Shown one piece after another: positions 35,241 to 44,018 of a stretch of DNA of 64,000 nt. The stretch spans positions 1 through 64,000 of the forward strand of contig CAUJEY010000192.1 of assembly GCA_963169325.1 (NCBI GenBank). Reading direction: 5' to 3'. Position 1 is the first letter of the stretch; each line of letters begins with the position of its first letter. The DNA comes from Bacteroidota bacterium (GTDB lineage Bacteria; Bacteroidota; Bacteroidia; Chitinophagales; Saprospiraceae). The notes under the pieces are model-generated. The model was not told the DNA's origin, made no database searches, and was given only the letters and a program-made list of their open reading frames with translations. The position numbers and the translations under genes were made by a program.

Positions 35241-36641
35241 ATGGAAAATACACCTGTTTGGCTAATTTTAAACCGGATTAGCGCGGCAGAACGTTCGGAT
35301 TTGGAAAAATTTTCGGCGATTGCTCATTTCGGCGGCTCACCGGAATTGAAAAACATGTTTTTGTTTCTGCAAAAACAAGTCTTGAAGTGCTGCTGCCCTT
35401 CGCGGGTGGAGTGCTACCGGGCGGTATATCCCGGCAGCCCGTTCCGGCAGGAACATTTCCGGCAGTTGCTGCATAAATTAACGGAACTGGTACGCACATA
35501 TTTGGCAATCAAAGAATTAGAAGAAAATCCAACCGTCAAAAGCCGGCTTTTGGCAGAACGGTTTGAAAAACTCGACTTGAGTGTTTTGGCCCAGCAGTCC
35601 TTGCAAAAAGCTGAAAAAAAATTAGAAGCCTCCCGACGACACGACCCCGGCTGGCACGAGGATCGTTTTCAGGTGCGCCGCTTGTTTTACGGGGCCGAAC
35701 TTTCCGGCGCCCGCACCCAAAAACTCAACCTGCAGGATTTTTCCGATGAATTGGAACGCTCCTTTATCATGCGCAAACTCAAACTATCCTGCGAGCTCAT
35801 TTCACACCGTTCGGTGTACCGGGCCGATTATGATTTTGGACTACTTGATGCAGTGTTGGACAAAGTCAGGCAGTCTGAACATCTGCTCGGCGAACCCGGA
35901 ATAGCCGTATATTACCATTGTTGCCTGGCTTTGCAAAACCCCGATGACGCTGCGCATTTCGAGTCGCTCAAGCCTTACCTGGGCACTATGGCGGAGGTTT
36001 TCCCGCGGCAGGAGTGCCGCGACATCTTGCTTTTGAGCCTCAATTACTGCATCAAAAAACTGAATCAGGGGATGATCCAATATTCTCATGAAGGCCTGGA
36101 GTTGTACAAACTGGCGCTTGAAAAAGGGTTTTTATTGGAAAAAGGTGAAATTTCGAGGTTTACTTTCCGCAACGCAGTAGCGATGGGTTTGAAAATCTGC
36201 GCGTTTGATTGGGTAGAAAATTTTATCCTGCACAACCAGGACAAATTACCGAAACTGCACCGTGAAAGCATGGTCAGTTTTAATCTTGCACGCCTTTCCT
36301 ACGAACGAAAACAATACGACCAAGCCCTCGCTTTTTTACAAAAGGCTGATTACCAGGATATTTTGCTTGCCCTGGCGGCCAAAACCCTTCTTTTGAAAAT
36401 CTTTTATGAAACCGAAGCCCTGCGCACGCTTGACGCCGCTATCGATTCTTTTAACATATTTCTCCGGCGGAAAAAAGTGCTGGCGTATCACCGGGAGAAC
36501 TACCAGAATTTTATCAAATACCTCAAAAGACTCATCGCCCTCAATCAATCAAACCTGTCTGAAAAAAACGCCCTTCGTGCCGCCCTCCTGACAGAGGAAA
36601 TACTCACGGAAAAAGACTGGTTTTTGAGAAAATTGGAGTAA
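35241..36641 (+). CDS. Alpha-helical (TPR-like) protein of an unrecognised family
   Basis: Not recognised. The 466-residue product is almost all helix, rich in Leu, Lys and Glu, with paired-helix spacing such as NLARLSYERKQYDQALAFL and LLLKIFYETEALRTLDAAI, typical of TPR-like superhelices. No signal peptide or enzyme motif is seen. A paralog of its last 90 residues is cut off by the right window edge at 63716 (shared FLRR-K, Y-H-x-ENY-x-N and DW-L patterns), so at least two family members lie within 28 kb. The gap downstream holds a caspase remnant. A TATTTTTG -7 box at 35168-35175 lies 66 nt upstream. Confidence 0.7.
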   Translation: MENTPVWLILNRISAAERSDLEKFSAIAHFGGSPELKNMFLFLQKQVLKCCCPSRVECYRAVYPGSPFRQEHFRQLLHKLTELVRTYLAIKELEENPTVKSRLLAERFEKLDLSVLAQQSLQKAEKKLEASRRHDPGWHEDRFQVRRLFYGAELSGARTQKLNLQDFSDELERSFIMRKLKLSCELISHRSVYRADYDFGLLDAVLDKVRQSEHLLGEPGIAVYYHCCLALQNPDDAAHFESLKPYLGTMAEVFPRQECRDILLLSLNYCIKKLNQGMIQYSHEGLELYKLALEKGFLLEKGEISRFTFRNAVAMGLKICAFDWVENFILHNQDKLPKLHRESMVSFNLARLSYERKQYDQALAFLQKADYQDILLALAAKTLLLKIFYETEALRTLDAAIDSFNIFLRRKKVLAYHRENYQNFIKYLKRLIALNQSNLSEKNALRAALLTEEILTEKDWFLRKLE

Positions 36642-36758
36642 GAAATATTATTTTTATATATTTATACGCGATTTTTGTATCCTTTCTTCCTGACCGAGGC
36701 GTACCCGATTGACCTCCCTGCCTTCGTTGCCGGTCCCCCGGGCTGCAAAATTTAATGC

Positions 36759-37139
36759 CGGGTTAAAATATACGACGACGCGCAGTTGATGTTTTTTTTC
36801 TCCGGACACGGCCACTCCGATGAAAACCTGAAAAACAGTTATTTCGTGCCTCAAAACGGCAGAGTGATAGACGCCTACAACGACACCTACCTGTCGCACC
36901 TCGAACTGCGCCGCCAACTGACCTCCATTCCCTGCCGCCACATCCTTTACATCGTCGACGCCTGTTTTTCCGGAACCGTGGACGACAACCTGGCGCTGAA
37001 GGGCGGCCGCGGCAATACGCGCGCCGGTACCGGCGACCCCGGCCCCTCCCCGCAGGCCCTCATCCGTGACCGGCTTACACACCAAAGCCGGTATTTTCTG
37101 ACCTCCGGCGGCAAAGAACGGACGGCAGACGGCGCCGCC
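36759..37139 (+). pseudogene. Caspase-family (peptidase C14) gene fragment
   Basis: In one open frame the DNA reads RVKIYDDAQLMFFFSGHGHS, then LKNSYFVPQNG, then HILYIVDACFSGTV and SRYFLTSGGKERTADG. These are the His block (SGHGH), Cys block (DACFSG) and following strand of bacterial metacaspase-like C14 peptidases. A stop codon at 36753 and the absence of the first two strands show that the start is missing; the frame then runs into the tail end of the next gene without a C14 C-terminus. It lacks a plausible start codon and is probably a remnant, though both catalytic residues survive. Confidence 0.65.
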
Positions 37140-37180
37140 CCCTTGCTGTCGAGCGTCTTCAGACGCGACGACAGCAAGGG
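37140..37180. repeat. Long hairpin after the FAD oxidoreductase gene
   Basis: CCCTTGCTGTCG (37140-37151) pairs with CGACAGCAAGGG (37169-37180); an inner GCGTC/GACGC stem with a TTCA loop continues it. The hairpin is 3 nt beyond the oxidoreductase stop on the minus strand. No T run follows, so it may be a transcript end stabiliser or part of the debris around the caspase fragment. Confidence 0.7.
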
Positions 37181-37182
37181 CG

Positions 37183-38775
37183 TTAGCGTTCAACCTTCAA
37201 ACTATAAACCGCCCGCGCCACCCGCTGCCCGTCCATGGCCGCCGACAAAATGCCGCCGGCATACCCCGCGCCTTCACCACAGGGAAACAGCCCCGCAACC
37301 TGCGGGTGCATCAACGAAACGGGGTCGCGCGGAATACGCAGCGGCGCGCTGGTGCGGCTTTCCGTCCCCACTACCACCGCTTCCTGCGTGAGGTAGCTCC
37401 GCATCATTTTTCCGAACTGGCCCAAGCCGTCGCGCAGGCGTTTGTAAATGAAAGGAGGTAACAATTCATACAGCGGCGCCGTGAAGAGGCCCGGGATATA
37501 AGAAGACCCCGGCAAGTCGGCCGACATGCGCCCCGCGATAAAATCGGGCAGGCGCAGGGCGGGCGCTTTCTGGCTGCCGTCGCCGGCAGCGAACATACGG
37601 CGTTCCACTTCGGCCTGAAATTCGAGGTGGGCAAATACGCCGTGTTTGTGCCAGGGCGCCAGATCTTCCGGTTCCACGGCCACCACCACGCCGGAGTTGG
37701 CAAACGGCGAATCGCGCCGGCTCATGCTCATGCCATTCACTACGATTTCGCCGGGGGCCGTGGCCGCCGGAACGATGAGCCCGCCGGGACACATACAAAA
37801 CGAAAACACGCCCCGATCCCGCACCTGGCAAACCAGGCTGTAGCTTGCGGCGGGCAAACGCTCGTCGCGCGGGCTTTGGCGGTATTGTACGCTATCTACC
37901 ATAGTTTGCGGGTGCTCCACCCGTACGCCGAGGGCAAAAGGTTTGGCCTCGATCGGAATACCTTTGGCGTGCAGCAGCCGGTAAATATCGCGCGCCGAGT
38001 GGCCTGTGGCGAGGATCACGGCATCGGCCTGCCACTCGGCAGATGAAGCGCCGGCAGCCGGTTCGACAGCCTGGGTCACAACGCCGGTGATGCGGCCGTT
38101 TTTTAGCAAAAAATCAGTGACCATCTGGCCGAAATGTACTTCGCCGCCGTAGTGCAGAATCGTTTCCCGGATGTTTTGAACCACACCGGGCAGTTTGTTG
38201 GAGCCGATATGCGGGTGCGCCTCGGTGAGGATGTCGGATTTAGCGCCGTGTTCCACCAGCAGGCGCAGGGCCTTGCGCAGGTTGCCGCGTTTGTCGGAGC
38301 GGGTGTACAGTTTGCCGTCGGAATAGGTGCCCGCGCCGCCTTCACCGAAGCAGTAATTGGAGTGCGGGTTTACCTCGCCGAATTGTTGAATGGCGCGCAG
38401 ATCGCGCCGGCGGGCACGCACGTCCTTGCCGCGATCGAGTACGATGGGCTGCATACCCAGTTCGAGGAGTTCGAGGGCGGCAAAATAACCGGCCGGGCCT
38501 GCCCCGACGATAAGGACGCGCCCTTTGCGCCCATCAACCGGTTTTAACGCATCGAGCAGGGCCGGTTCCGGCGTAAATACTTCACCGGGGCCGTACACTT
38601 CGGCGCGCAGGCGGAATACCGGATCGCGGCCGCGGGCGTCGAGGGAACTTTTTAAAATTTCGAGGTGGGCAATTTGTCCGGGGGAAAGACCGGTTTGCTG
38701 CGCGGCTTTTTGCCGCAGGAGGGCGCTATGGTGCAGCTCTTCGGGGCGGAGCACGAGTTCAACAGTAGTGGGCAT
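37183..38775 (-). CDS. NAD(P)/FAD-dependent oxidoreductase (COG2509 type)
   Basis: A 530-residue flavoprotein. An N-terminal small alpha/beta domain (1-85) precedes the FAD Rossmann motif GRVLIVGAGPAGYFAALELLE (88-108, GAGPAG at 92-97) and FGEGGAGTYSDGKLYTR, which is diagnostic for this uncharacterised dehydrogenase family. VILATGHSARDIYRLL and the C-terminal GLFPCGEGAGYAGGI are also present. Relatives are annotated as FAD-dependent dehydrogenases of unknown substrate. Complete, cytoplasmic, no partner gene. Confidence 0.85.
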   Translation of the reverse strand: MPTTVELVLRPEELHHSALLRQKAAQQTGLSPGQIAHLEILKSSLDARGRDPVFRLRAEVYGPGEVFTPEPALLDALKPVDGRKGRVLIVGAGPAGYFAALELLELGMQPIVLDRGKDVRARRRDLRAIQQFGEVNPHSNYCFGEGGAGTYSDGKLYTRSDKRGNLRKALRLLVEHGAKSDILTEAHPHIGSNKLPGVVQNIRETILHYGGEVHFGQMVTDFLLKNGRITGVVTQAVEPAAGASSAEWQADAVILATGHSARDIYRLLHAKGIPIEAKPFALGVRVEHPQTMVDSVQYRQSPRDERLPAASYSLVCQVRDRGVFSFCMCPGGLIVPAATAPGEIVVNGMSMSRRDSPFANSGVVVAVEPEDLAPWHKHGVFAHLEFQAEVERRMFAAGDGSQKAPALRLPDFIAGRMSADLPGSSYIPGLFTAPLYELLPPFIYKRLRDGLGQFGKMMRSYLTQEAVVVGTESRTSAPLRIPRDPVSLMHPQVAGLFPCGEGAGYAGGILSAAMDGQRVARAVYSLKVER

Positions 38776-38815
38776 GGGTCATTTTGTCCCGTTTTTATCG
38801 GGAAAGAAATGTGAA

Positions 38816-39274
38816 TCAATTTATTTTTCGCCGCAATGTTTTCGGCTTATCGGTTTGTTCGGGTGTCCATTCGGCGGGGTCCCAGTCGTAAATGTCCGGC
38901 ACAAAGACCTTAATCGTCGTTTGTTCCACGCATTTTTTTTGCATGCCGGGCAATTTGATGTCTTCGCGTTTGCGTATTTTGGTGAAGACACGGAGCGCGT
39001 CGGCCGTTTTCTCCGACTCGAACGCATAACGTCCCTTTTCAATGAGATAACTCACGATTTCAGGTGAAGCATCCCATACCTGGATATTCGCTTCGGTAAG
39101 GATACTGTTGCCCGCCCAGACGTGCAACTCGGGATAGGTAAAGCCGACGATATCCAGCGTAACGGTTTGGATGGAATCCACTTCGAATACCTGGTAAACC
39201 GTGCGTTCCATTTGGGCGGAAGCCCGGAACGTTGGCAGGCACAGGCAGCATAAAACGATAAGCCGGTAAGTCAT
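38816..39274 (-). CDS. Secreted hypothetical protein, paralog of the upstream gene
   Basis: A 152-residue protein. The start at 39274 gives a signal peptide, MTYRLIVLCCLCLPTFRASA, and the open frame upstream of it runs through repeat DNA. The mature part aligns with the neighbour at 39413 (PELHVWAGNSI against IDLKVWNNATI; IEKGRYAFESE against LSNVGRYNLTAQ; TIKVFVPDIYDW against SYIIFVPKDLQV), so they are tandem paralogs. The beta-rich layout resembles DUF4097-like adhesin or anti-sigma-linked proteins. Function unknown. Confidence 0.7.
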   Translation of the reverse strand: MTYRLIVLCCLCLPTFRASAQMERTVYQVFEVDSIQTVTLDIVGFTYPELHVWAGNSILTEANIQVWDASPEIVSYLIEKGRYAFESEKTADALRVFTKIRKREDIKLPGMQKKCVEQTTIKVFVPDIYDWDPAEWTPEQTDKPKTLRRKIN

Positions 39275-39332
39275 ATTTAATGCAGTTTGGTCGTGCAAAG
39301 GTAATGGTAAAAAGGTTACGGGTCTCTTAGAA

Positions 39333-39411
39333 CGTTTGAGGGTTCCTGATTGATGTGTCGTCAACCAGAAACCCTCAAACCAGAAACCTTCAAACCAATA
39401 ACCTTCAAACA
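39333..39411. repeat. Heptamer/octamer inverted array between two paralogs
   Basis: ACGTTTGAGGGTTCCTG on the left is complemented by four words such as CAGAAACCCTCAAAC and CAGAAACCTTCAAACC on the right. The array separates the two minus-strand paralogs and extends to within 2 nt of the upstream gene's stop codon. Confidence 0.7.
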
Positions 39412-39412
39412 A

Positions 39413-39835
39413 TTATTTCTTTATTTCCGCCATAGCCGTCAGGCTGTGCATTTCGACTTGCAAATCTTTTGGTACAAAAATGATGTACGATACCGTTTCT
39501 TTCAATTCTTCGCCCTTTACCCGCACGACTTTGGCCAAGTTAGGCGCTGTGATGACCAGGGTTTCTTCGGAGGTTTGGGCTGTCAGGTTGTACCGCCCCA
39601 CATTGGACAGTTGATCGATCATGGAAACGTTGCCGGAAGGCAAATCCACGGTGATTTCCATCCGGATTGTTGCATTGTTCCATACCTTCAAATCGATTGT
39701 TCCGGGTAAATCAAACTTGATCCGGGTTTTTCCTTCCGTGTTGAACGACCGGGTAAAAGTCTTTTCTGTAGTTTGAGCGAATGCGTTGAACGCAAAAGTC
39801 AGCAGGAGTGCGAGTGATACGATACGTTTTGTCAT
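39413..39835 (-). CDS. Secreted hypothetical protein (DUF4097-like)
   Basis: A 140-residue protein with a signal peptide, MTKRIVSLALLLTFAFNAFAQ. The body is a beta-strand repeat: FDLPGTIDLKVWNNATIRME, NVGRYNLTAQTSEETLVITA and SYIIFVPKDLQVEMHSL, the pattern of DUF4097-type beta-helix proteins but much shorter. The downstream gene at 38816 is a diverged copy. Likely periplasmic or surface; role unknown. It has a plausible promoter directly upstream. Confidence 0.75.
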   Translation of the reverse strand: MTKRIVSLALLLTFAFNAFAQTTEKTFTRSFNTEGKTRIKFDLPGTIDLKVWNNATIRMEITVDLPSGNVSMIDQLSNVGRYNLTAQTSEETLVITAPNLAKVVRVKGEELKETVSYIIFVPKDLQVEMHSLTAMAEIKK

Positions 39836-39860
39836 GACGAACCTCCTTTTTTAATTGCTT

Positions 39861-39891
39861 CAAATTAAGGTATTATTTTCGGATGAAGCAA
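39861..39891 (-). promoter_or_regulatory. Candidate promoter of the DUF4097-like gene
   Basis: On the minus strand TTG (39891-39889) is followed after 21 nt by TAATTTG (39867-39861), one base short of the TAnnTTTG box. The start codon lies 25 nt further on. Confidence 0.3.
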
Positions 39892-40127
39892 GTTTTTTGT
39901 GAAATTAAATTTTTTTCTTTATAAAAATACAAATAGCAAATTGGGTTTCGGCCGAGCTTTGCTTTAGCATCATGTGCTTAAGGTTAAGACGAAGTTTAAC
40001 AGGCGTTTGCCGTACCTTGGCCGTTATTTGTAAGGACGATACAAAACACCCGAACGCTGGGTGCTCCGTAGTGACTTAAGAAATATTTAACTGCCGCTCC
40101 GTGCGGCCGGATTCACATCTCATCATC

Positions 40128-41465
40128 ATGCGTCAACGTTTTATTTTTTCTGTTTTACTGATATTATCGCAGGCAATCGTACTCTCTGCTCAAAGCGCTC
40201 TGTTGCAATCGGGGCCCATGATCGGCTACGTCGACATGAAGGAAGCGCTCTTGTGGGCGCAGACAAAACAAGCAGCCACCGTCCATTTTGAATATTGGGA
40301 CACAGAACAGCCGGCAAAAAAATATGCCACGGATAAGGTTCAAACCGAAAAAAACACCGGCTACACGGCCAAGTGTATCGCCGACCAGGTGGAACCCGGG
40401 AGAACGTATATGTACCAGTTGTATATCAACCGGAAAAAAGTGTCGCTGCCCTACCCAACGCAGTTCAAAACTCAACCCATCTGGCAATGGCGCACCGATC
40501 CGCCGGCATTTTCCCTGGCCACCGGCAGTTGCGCCTATATCAACGAAACGCCTTACGACCGGCCCGGTACGCCGTATGGCAGTAATTACGGCCTGTATAC
40601 ACAAATTGCCGCCCAAAAGCCCGACCTGATGGTGTGGCTGGGCGATAATGTGTACTACCGCGAACCGGACTGGGCTACCCGCACGGGTATGCTGCACCGA
40701 TACACGCACTCCCGATCGCTGCCCGAAATGCAAGCGTTGCTGGCATCCACTCAGCACTATGCCATTTGGGACGACCATGATTTCGGCCCTAACGACAGCG
40801 ACGGCTCCTGGATTCATAAAGAAACCGCCTGGGAGGTTTTTAAGGCGTTCTGGGGCAACCCTACATTCGGCATACCCGGACAAAAAGGTTGTACCACCTT
40901 TTTTCAATACGCCGACATGGACTTTTTTTTACTGGACGACCGGTATTTTCGCACCCCAAACGAATGCGAAACTTGTGAGCGCACCATGCTCGGCAAAAGT
41001 CAGCGGGAGTGGTTCTTAGGCGCGCTGGCAGCGAGCCGGGCGCCGTTTAAAATTGTAGCCGTTGGCGCGCAAGTGTTGAGCCCCATCAAAACGAATGAAC
41101 GGTACAGCAATTTATTTGAAGCGGAGCGCGACAGTATTCTGGCGCATATCGAACGCGAAAACATAAAAGGTGTCATTTTCCTAACCGGCGATGTGCATTT
41201 TACCGAACTGAATGCCCTGAAAAATGCCCGCGGAAATTGGGTGTACGATCTGACCACCTCGCCGCTCAGCTCAGGCGTAAATCCAAACGGCCCGAAAGAA
41301 ACCAACCCACTTCGTGTAGAAGGCACCGCCGTAGCCCGGCATAATTTCTCCGTATTGCGCTTCAGCGGCCCCCGTAAAGAGCGGCAACTGGAGATCACCG
41401 TGTACGACGCCGAAGGAAAATCCGTTTGGACCAAAACTATCGACGCTACCGGCGAAATCCGGTAA
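40128..41465 (+). CDS. PhoD-like alkaline phosphatase / metallophosphoesterase
   Basis: A 445-residue exported enzyme. The start at 40128 gives the signal peptide MRQRFIFSVLLILSQAIVLS; the frame is open 27 nt upstream. A fibronectin-like N-terminal strand domain with GPMIGYVDMKEALLWAQTKQ is followed by the PhoD metallophosphatase core: LATGSCAYIN, LMVWLGDNVYYREPD, YAIWDDHDFGPNDSDG, FLLDDRYFRTP and VIFLTGDVHFTEL, which together supply the metal ligands. Family members hydrolyse phosphodiesters or phosphomonoesters outside the cell. Transcribed alone; 56 nt before gpsA. Confidence 0.88.
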   Translation: MRQRFIFSVLLILSQAIVLSAQSALLQSGPMIGYVDMKEALLWAQTKQAATVHFEYWDTEQPAKKYATDKVQTEKNTGYTAKCIADQVEPGRTYMYQLYINRKKVSLPYPTQFKTQPIWQWRTDPPAFSLATGSCAYINETPYDRPGTPYGSNYGLYTQIAAQKPDLMVWLGDNVYYREPDWATRTGMLHRYTHSRSLPEMQALLASTQHYAIWDDHDFGPNDSDGSWIHKETAWEVFKAFWGNPTFGIPGQKGCTTFFQYADMDFFLLDDRYFRTPNECETCERTMLGKSQREWFLGALAASRAPFKIVAVGAQVLSPIKTNERYSNLFEAERDSILAHIERENIKGVIFLTGDVHFTELNALKNARGNWVYDLTTSPLSSGVNPNGPKETNPLRVEGTAVARHNFSVLRFSGPRKERQLEITVYDAEGKSVWTKTIDATGEIR

Positions 41466-41521
41466 TCCATTTTTGTTATGCTATTTTCTAATTCGCAATC
41501 CCCGACTCCTAACGCATAAAT

Positions 41522-42568
41522 ATGAATGCACACAACCCGGTAGGGGTAATCGGCGCCGGAAGTTTCGGCACTGCCGTGGCAAATGCCCTGGCGCACAACG
41601 CCGAAGTCCTGCTGTTTAGCAGGAAAAAAGAAACCGTTGAGGAAATCAACCGCACCCATGTCCATTTGGGCGTGGCTTTATCGCCCCGGATCACAGCAAC
41701 CAATGACCTGGCCGAACTGGCGCACCATTGTACGCTGATCTTTCCGATCGTACCATCTACCAGTTTTCGCCGGATGATGCACGCACTGGCACCTTATTTG
41801 CGTCCGCATCATATTGTGATCCACGGAACCAAAGGTTTCGATCTAAAAGACATGGAAGAAGACGAACTGAACAATCCCGGCATCGTGGTGACGCGCAGCC
41901 AGGTGCGCACCATGAGTGAAGTCGTGCGTGAAGAGAGCAGCGTTGTGCGCGTCGGATGTTTGTCGGGCCCCAATCTGGCCGCTGAAATTATGGCCGGCCA
42001 GCCGGCGGCGACAGTTGTCGGCAGCCGGTTTCGTGAGGTGATCCAGGCGGGTCAGGCGGCGCTGAACAGCCGGCAATTCCGGGTTTTCGGCTCATACGAC
42101 ATTCTGGGCGCCGAGTTGGCCGGAGCGCTTAAAAACATCATTGCATTGGGGTCCGGCGTATTGGGCGGCCTTGGTTTAGGGCGGAACATACAAGGACTGC
42201 TGATTGCCCGGGGGCTGGCGGAAATGGTGTATTACGGCAAATCGCTTGGCGCCTCCAGTCAGGCATTTATCGGAGTGGCCGGCATTGGCGACCTGGTCGC
42301 CACGTCCACCAGTATCAACAGCCGGAACTATACTTTCGGCACCCGGCTGGCCAAAGGAGAAACGGCCACACAAATTCGCGAAACGATGCCCGAACTGGCG
42401 GAGGGGGTTCGTACCCTGCGTATCGCCCGGCAGCTGGCCCGGCAGTATAAATTGCACGTTCCCATTACCTCCACGCTTCATGCCGTGGTATTTGAAGGGC
42501 TTGCCGTTGAAAAAGCCCTGGAGTACCTGATGACCTACCCTTATGCGGTTGATGTGGACTTTTTGTAA
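41522..42568 (+). CDS. gpsA: Glycerol-3-phosphate dehydrogenase [NAD(P)+]
   Basis: A 348-residue enzyme reducing dihydroxyacetone phosphate to sn-glycerol 3-phosphate for phospholipid synthesis. GVIGAGSFGTAVA (8-20) is the dinucleotide fold, LIFPIVPS and IHGTKGFD follow, and the catalytic region has GCLSGPNLAAEI, ELAGALKNIIALGSGVLGGL with the active Lys and GVAGIGDLVATSTSINSRNY. Full length; the C-terminus ends LMTYPYAVDVDFL. It probably shares a transcript with the PhoD-like gene. Confidence 0.95.
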   Translation: MNAHNPVGVIGAGSFGTAVANALAHNAEVLLFSRKKETVEEINRTHVHLGVALSPRITATNDLAELAHHCTLIFPIVPSTSFRRMMHALAPYLRPHHIVIHGTKGFDLKDMEEDELNNPGIVVTRSQVRTMSEVVREESSVVRVGCLSGPNLAAEIMAGQPAATVVGSRFREVIQAGQAALNSRQFRVFGSYDILGAELAGALKNIIALGSGVLGGLGLGRNIQGLLIARGLAEMVYYGKSLGASSQAFIGVAGIGDLVATSTSINSRNYTFGTRLAKGETATQIRETMPELAEGVRTLRIARQLARQYKLHVPITSTLHAVVFEGLAVEKALEYLMTYPYAVDVDFL

Positions 42569-42573
42569 TTATA

Positions 42574-42891
42574 AGGGGTTTGGGGGTTTAGGAGTTTGGA
42601 GGTTTAGGAGTTTGGAGGTTTGGGCGTTTAGTGCGGACGGCAACTCCCTTAACCCGGGTGTCATGCTGTAAGCATCTGGCCAAGTGGCAATCATAGTTTT
42701 TTGTCAAAAACGGCCAAAAGTGTCACATTTTAAAGCAAAATAATGATTGCCACTTGGCCAGATGCTTACAGCATGACACCCGGGTTAGGGGAGATTACGG
42801 TAACAAGACAAGCAAAAAATGGCAGCAACTTTTCCCCACGTTTTTGAACACCCTAAACCTCCAAACCCCTAAACCTCCAAACTCCAACCCC
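42574..42891. repeat. Octamer arrays flanking a long inverted repeat
   Basis: This 327-nt gap has no gene. G-rich TTTAGGAG/TTTGGAGG words at 42574-42630 and the complementary CTAAACCTCC words at 42850-42891 sit outside a 44-bp perfect inverted repeat (42651-42786), so two nested palindromes are present between the convergent gpsA and lipoprotein genes. Confidence 0.8.
42651..42786. repeat. Perfect 44-bp inverted repeat, 48-nt loop
   Basis: Arm 42651-42694 (AACCCGGGTGTCATGCTGTA at its outer end, GTGGCAATCAT at its inner end) is exactly complementary to arm 42743-42786. Pairing continues imperfectly to 42644/42793. The loop is AT-rich and contains TTTTTTGTCAAAAA. Size and form suggest a very small mobile palindromic element or a MITE-like remnant; no transposase is nearby. 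Confidence 0.9.
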
Positions 42892-42895
42892 TCTT

Positions 42896-43309
42896 TTATT
42901 GCTGCTTCCGCAACTCCATCGTCTGCACGGTGCCTTGCGTGGTAGATTTCCACTGTTGAAACGATCTTTTGTTTTTCATCACCAGCCAGGTTTTGGCGAG
43001 GTCGGAATCGTTGCTGATGATCGTAACTGCGTCCGTGGTATTTTTCCAGGAAAAATCGCTGTTATCGGGTCTGCGAAGTCCCCGGGTCAGGATGGTTACA
43101 TTTTTGTCGCCGCCGCCGTTTTTTCGGAAAGTAATGGTGCCGAGATTGGAGGCCGCTTCGTTTTCGCCGTTGGCAAAACGTTGTTCATACCGTTCGATAT
43201 TCCAGGTGCCCACTAAGCGGCGGTGAAATCGCCTTTCAGCACTACAGGAAGCGAAAAAAAGGAGTGCAAGCAGCAGATATGCCGGGTGAAGTTTCAAATT
43301 TATGGCCAT
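42896..43309 (-). CDS. Lipocalin-like lipoprotein
   Basis: A 137-residue lipoprotein with signal LHPAYLLLALLFFASC and Cys22 in the lipobox. The mature part opens with LVGTWNIERYEQRF, the usual first strand of lipocalin-like (DUF4923/lipocalin_4-type) Bacteroidota proteins, and continues as beta strands ending TMELRKQQ. It may bind a small hydrophobic molecule; this is inferred from the first strand only. Confidence 0.7.
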   Translation of the reverse strand: MAINLKLHPAYLLLALLFFASCSAERRFHRRLVGTWNIERYEQRFANGENEAASNLGTITFRKNGGGDKNVTILTRGLRRPDNSDFSWKNTTDAVTIISNDSDLAKTWLVMKNKRSFQQWKSTTQGTVQTMELRKQQ

Positions 43310-43401
43310 AATATGATTTTTTAAAAATGAAGAACTGAAACCAATAACGATACATTAGGGTTAAGACCATTGTTTTTTTTCAAAAATAACAGTTTTAAAC
43401 C

Positions 43402-43959
43402 ATGGCAAATCATCTATACAATATAGAACACTCCAAAACACTTTCCTACGTGCTGCGTCATCATCCGGCAAAATTCGGTCTTACGCTCGATGCCCAGGGA
43501 TGGTGTGATGTAGATGCCCTGCTGGCGGCGTTTGCGCAGCGCAACATCGAACTTTCGCGGGAAACGCTGCAACACGTTGTAGAACACAACGATAAAAAAC
43601 GGTTTGCGTTTAACGAAGACGGCACAAAAATACGGGCCAGCCAGGGGCACTCGCTCGAAGTCGAGCTGGATTACCAACCCATGGAGCCGCCGGCAGTATT
43701 GTTTCACGGCACGACCGAACGGTTTCTCGACGCTATTTTGGAGCAGGGCCTGCAAAAACGCCGGCGGCACCATGTACACCTCTCTGCCGATGTGGATACC
43801 GCAGCAAACGTAGGTCGGCGGCACGGAAAACCGGTGGTATTGGTCGTGCGGGCGGCCCAAATGCACGCCGATGGGCGCGCGTTTTTCTGCTCTGCCAACG
43901 GCGTTTGGCTCACCGACGAAGTGCCGCCACAGTACCTTTCGACAAACAATCAACCGTAA
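43402..43959 (+). CDS. kptA: RNA 2'-phosphotransferase
   Basis: A 185-residue Tpt1/KptA enzyme that transfers the 2'-phosphate of a spliced-type RNA junction to NAD+. The N-terminal winged helix has KTLSYVLRHHPAKFGL, FNEDGTKIRASQGHS marks the first catalytic Arg/His block, and LFHGTTERFLDAILEQGL plus HVHLSADVDTAANVGRRHGK and VLVVRAAQMHADGRAFF form the NAD-binding half. Bacteria do not splice tRNA this way, so its target is uncertain; repair of 2'-phosphorylated RNA is a proposed role. A strong terminator follows 6 nt after the stop. Confidence 0.92.
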   Translation: MANHLYNIEHSKTLSYVLRHHPAKFGLTLDAQGWCDVDALLAAFAQRNIELSRETLQHVVEHNDKKRFAFNEDGTKIRASQGHSLEVELDYQPMEPPAVLFHGTTERFLDAILEQGLQKRRRHHVHLSADVDTAANVGRRHGKPVVLVVRAAQMHADGRAFFCSANGVWLTDEVPPQYLSTNNQP

Positions 43960-43965
43960 AAAAAA

Positions 43966-44004
43966 GCCCTGTCACACGGATGACCGCGTGACAGGGCTTT
44001 TTTT
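43966..44004. terminator. Bidirectional intrinsic terminator
   Basis: GCCCTGTCAC (43966-43975) pairs with GTGACAGGGC (43988-43997) over a 12-nt loop, with eight A on the left and seven T on the right. It ends kptA on the plus strand and the small ORF at 44105-44019 on the minus strand. Confidence 0.9.
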
Positions 44005-44018
44005 CGGTTAGGCTCAAT

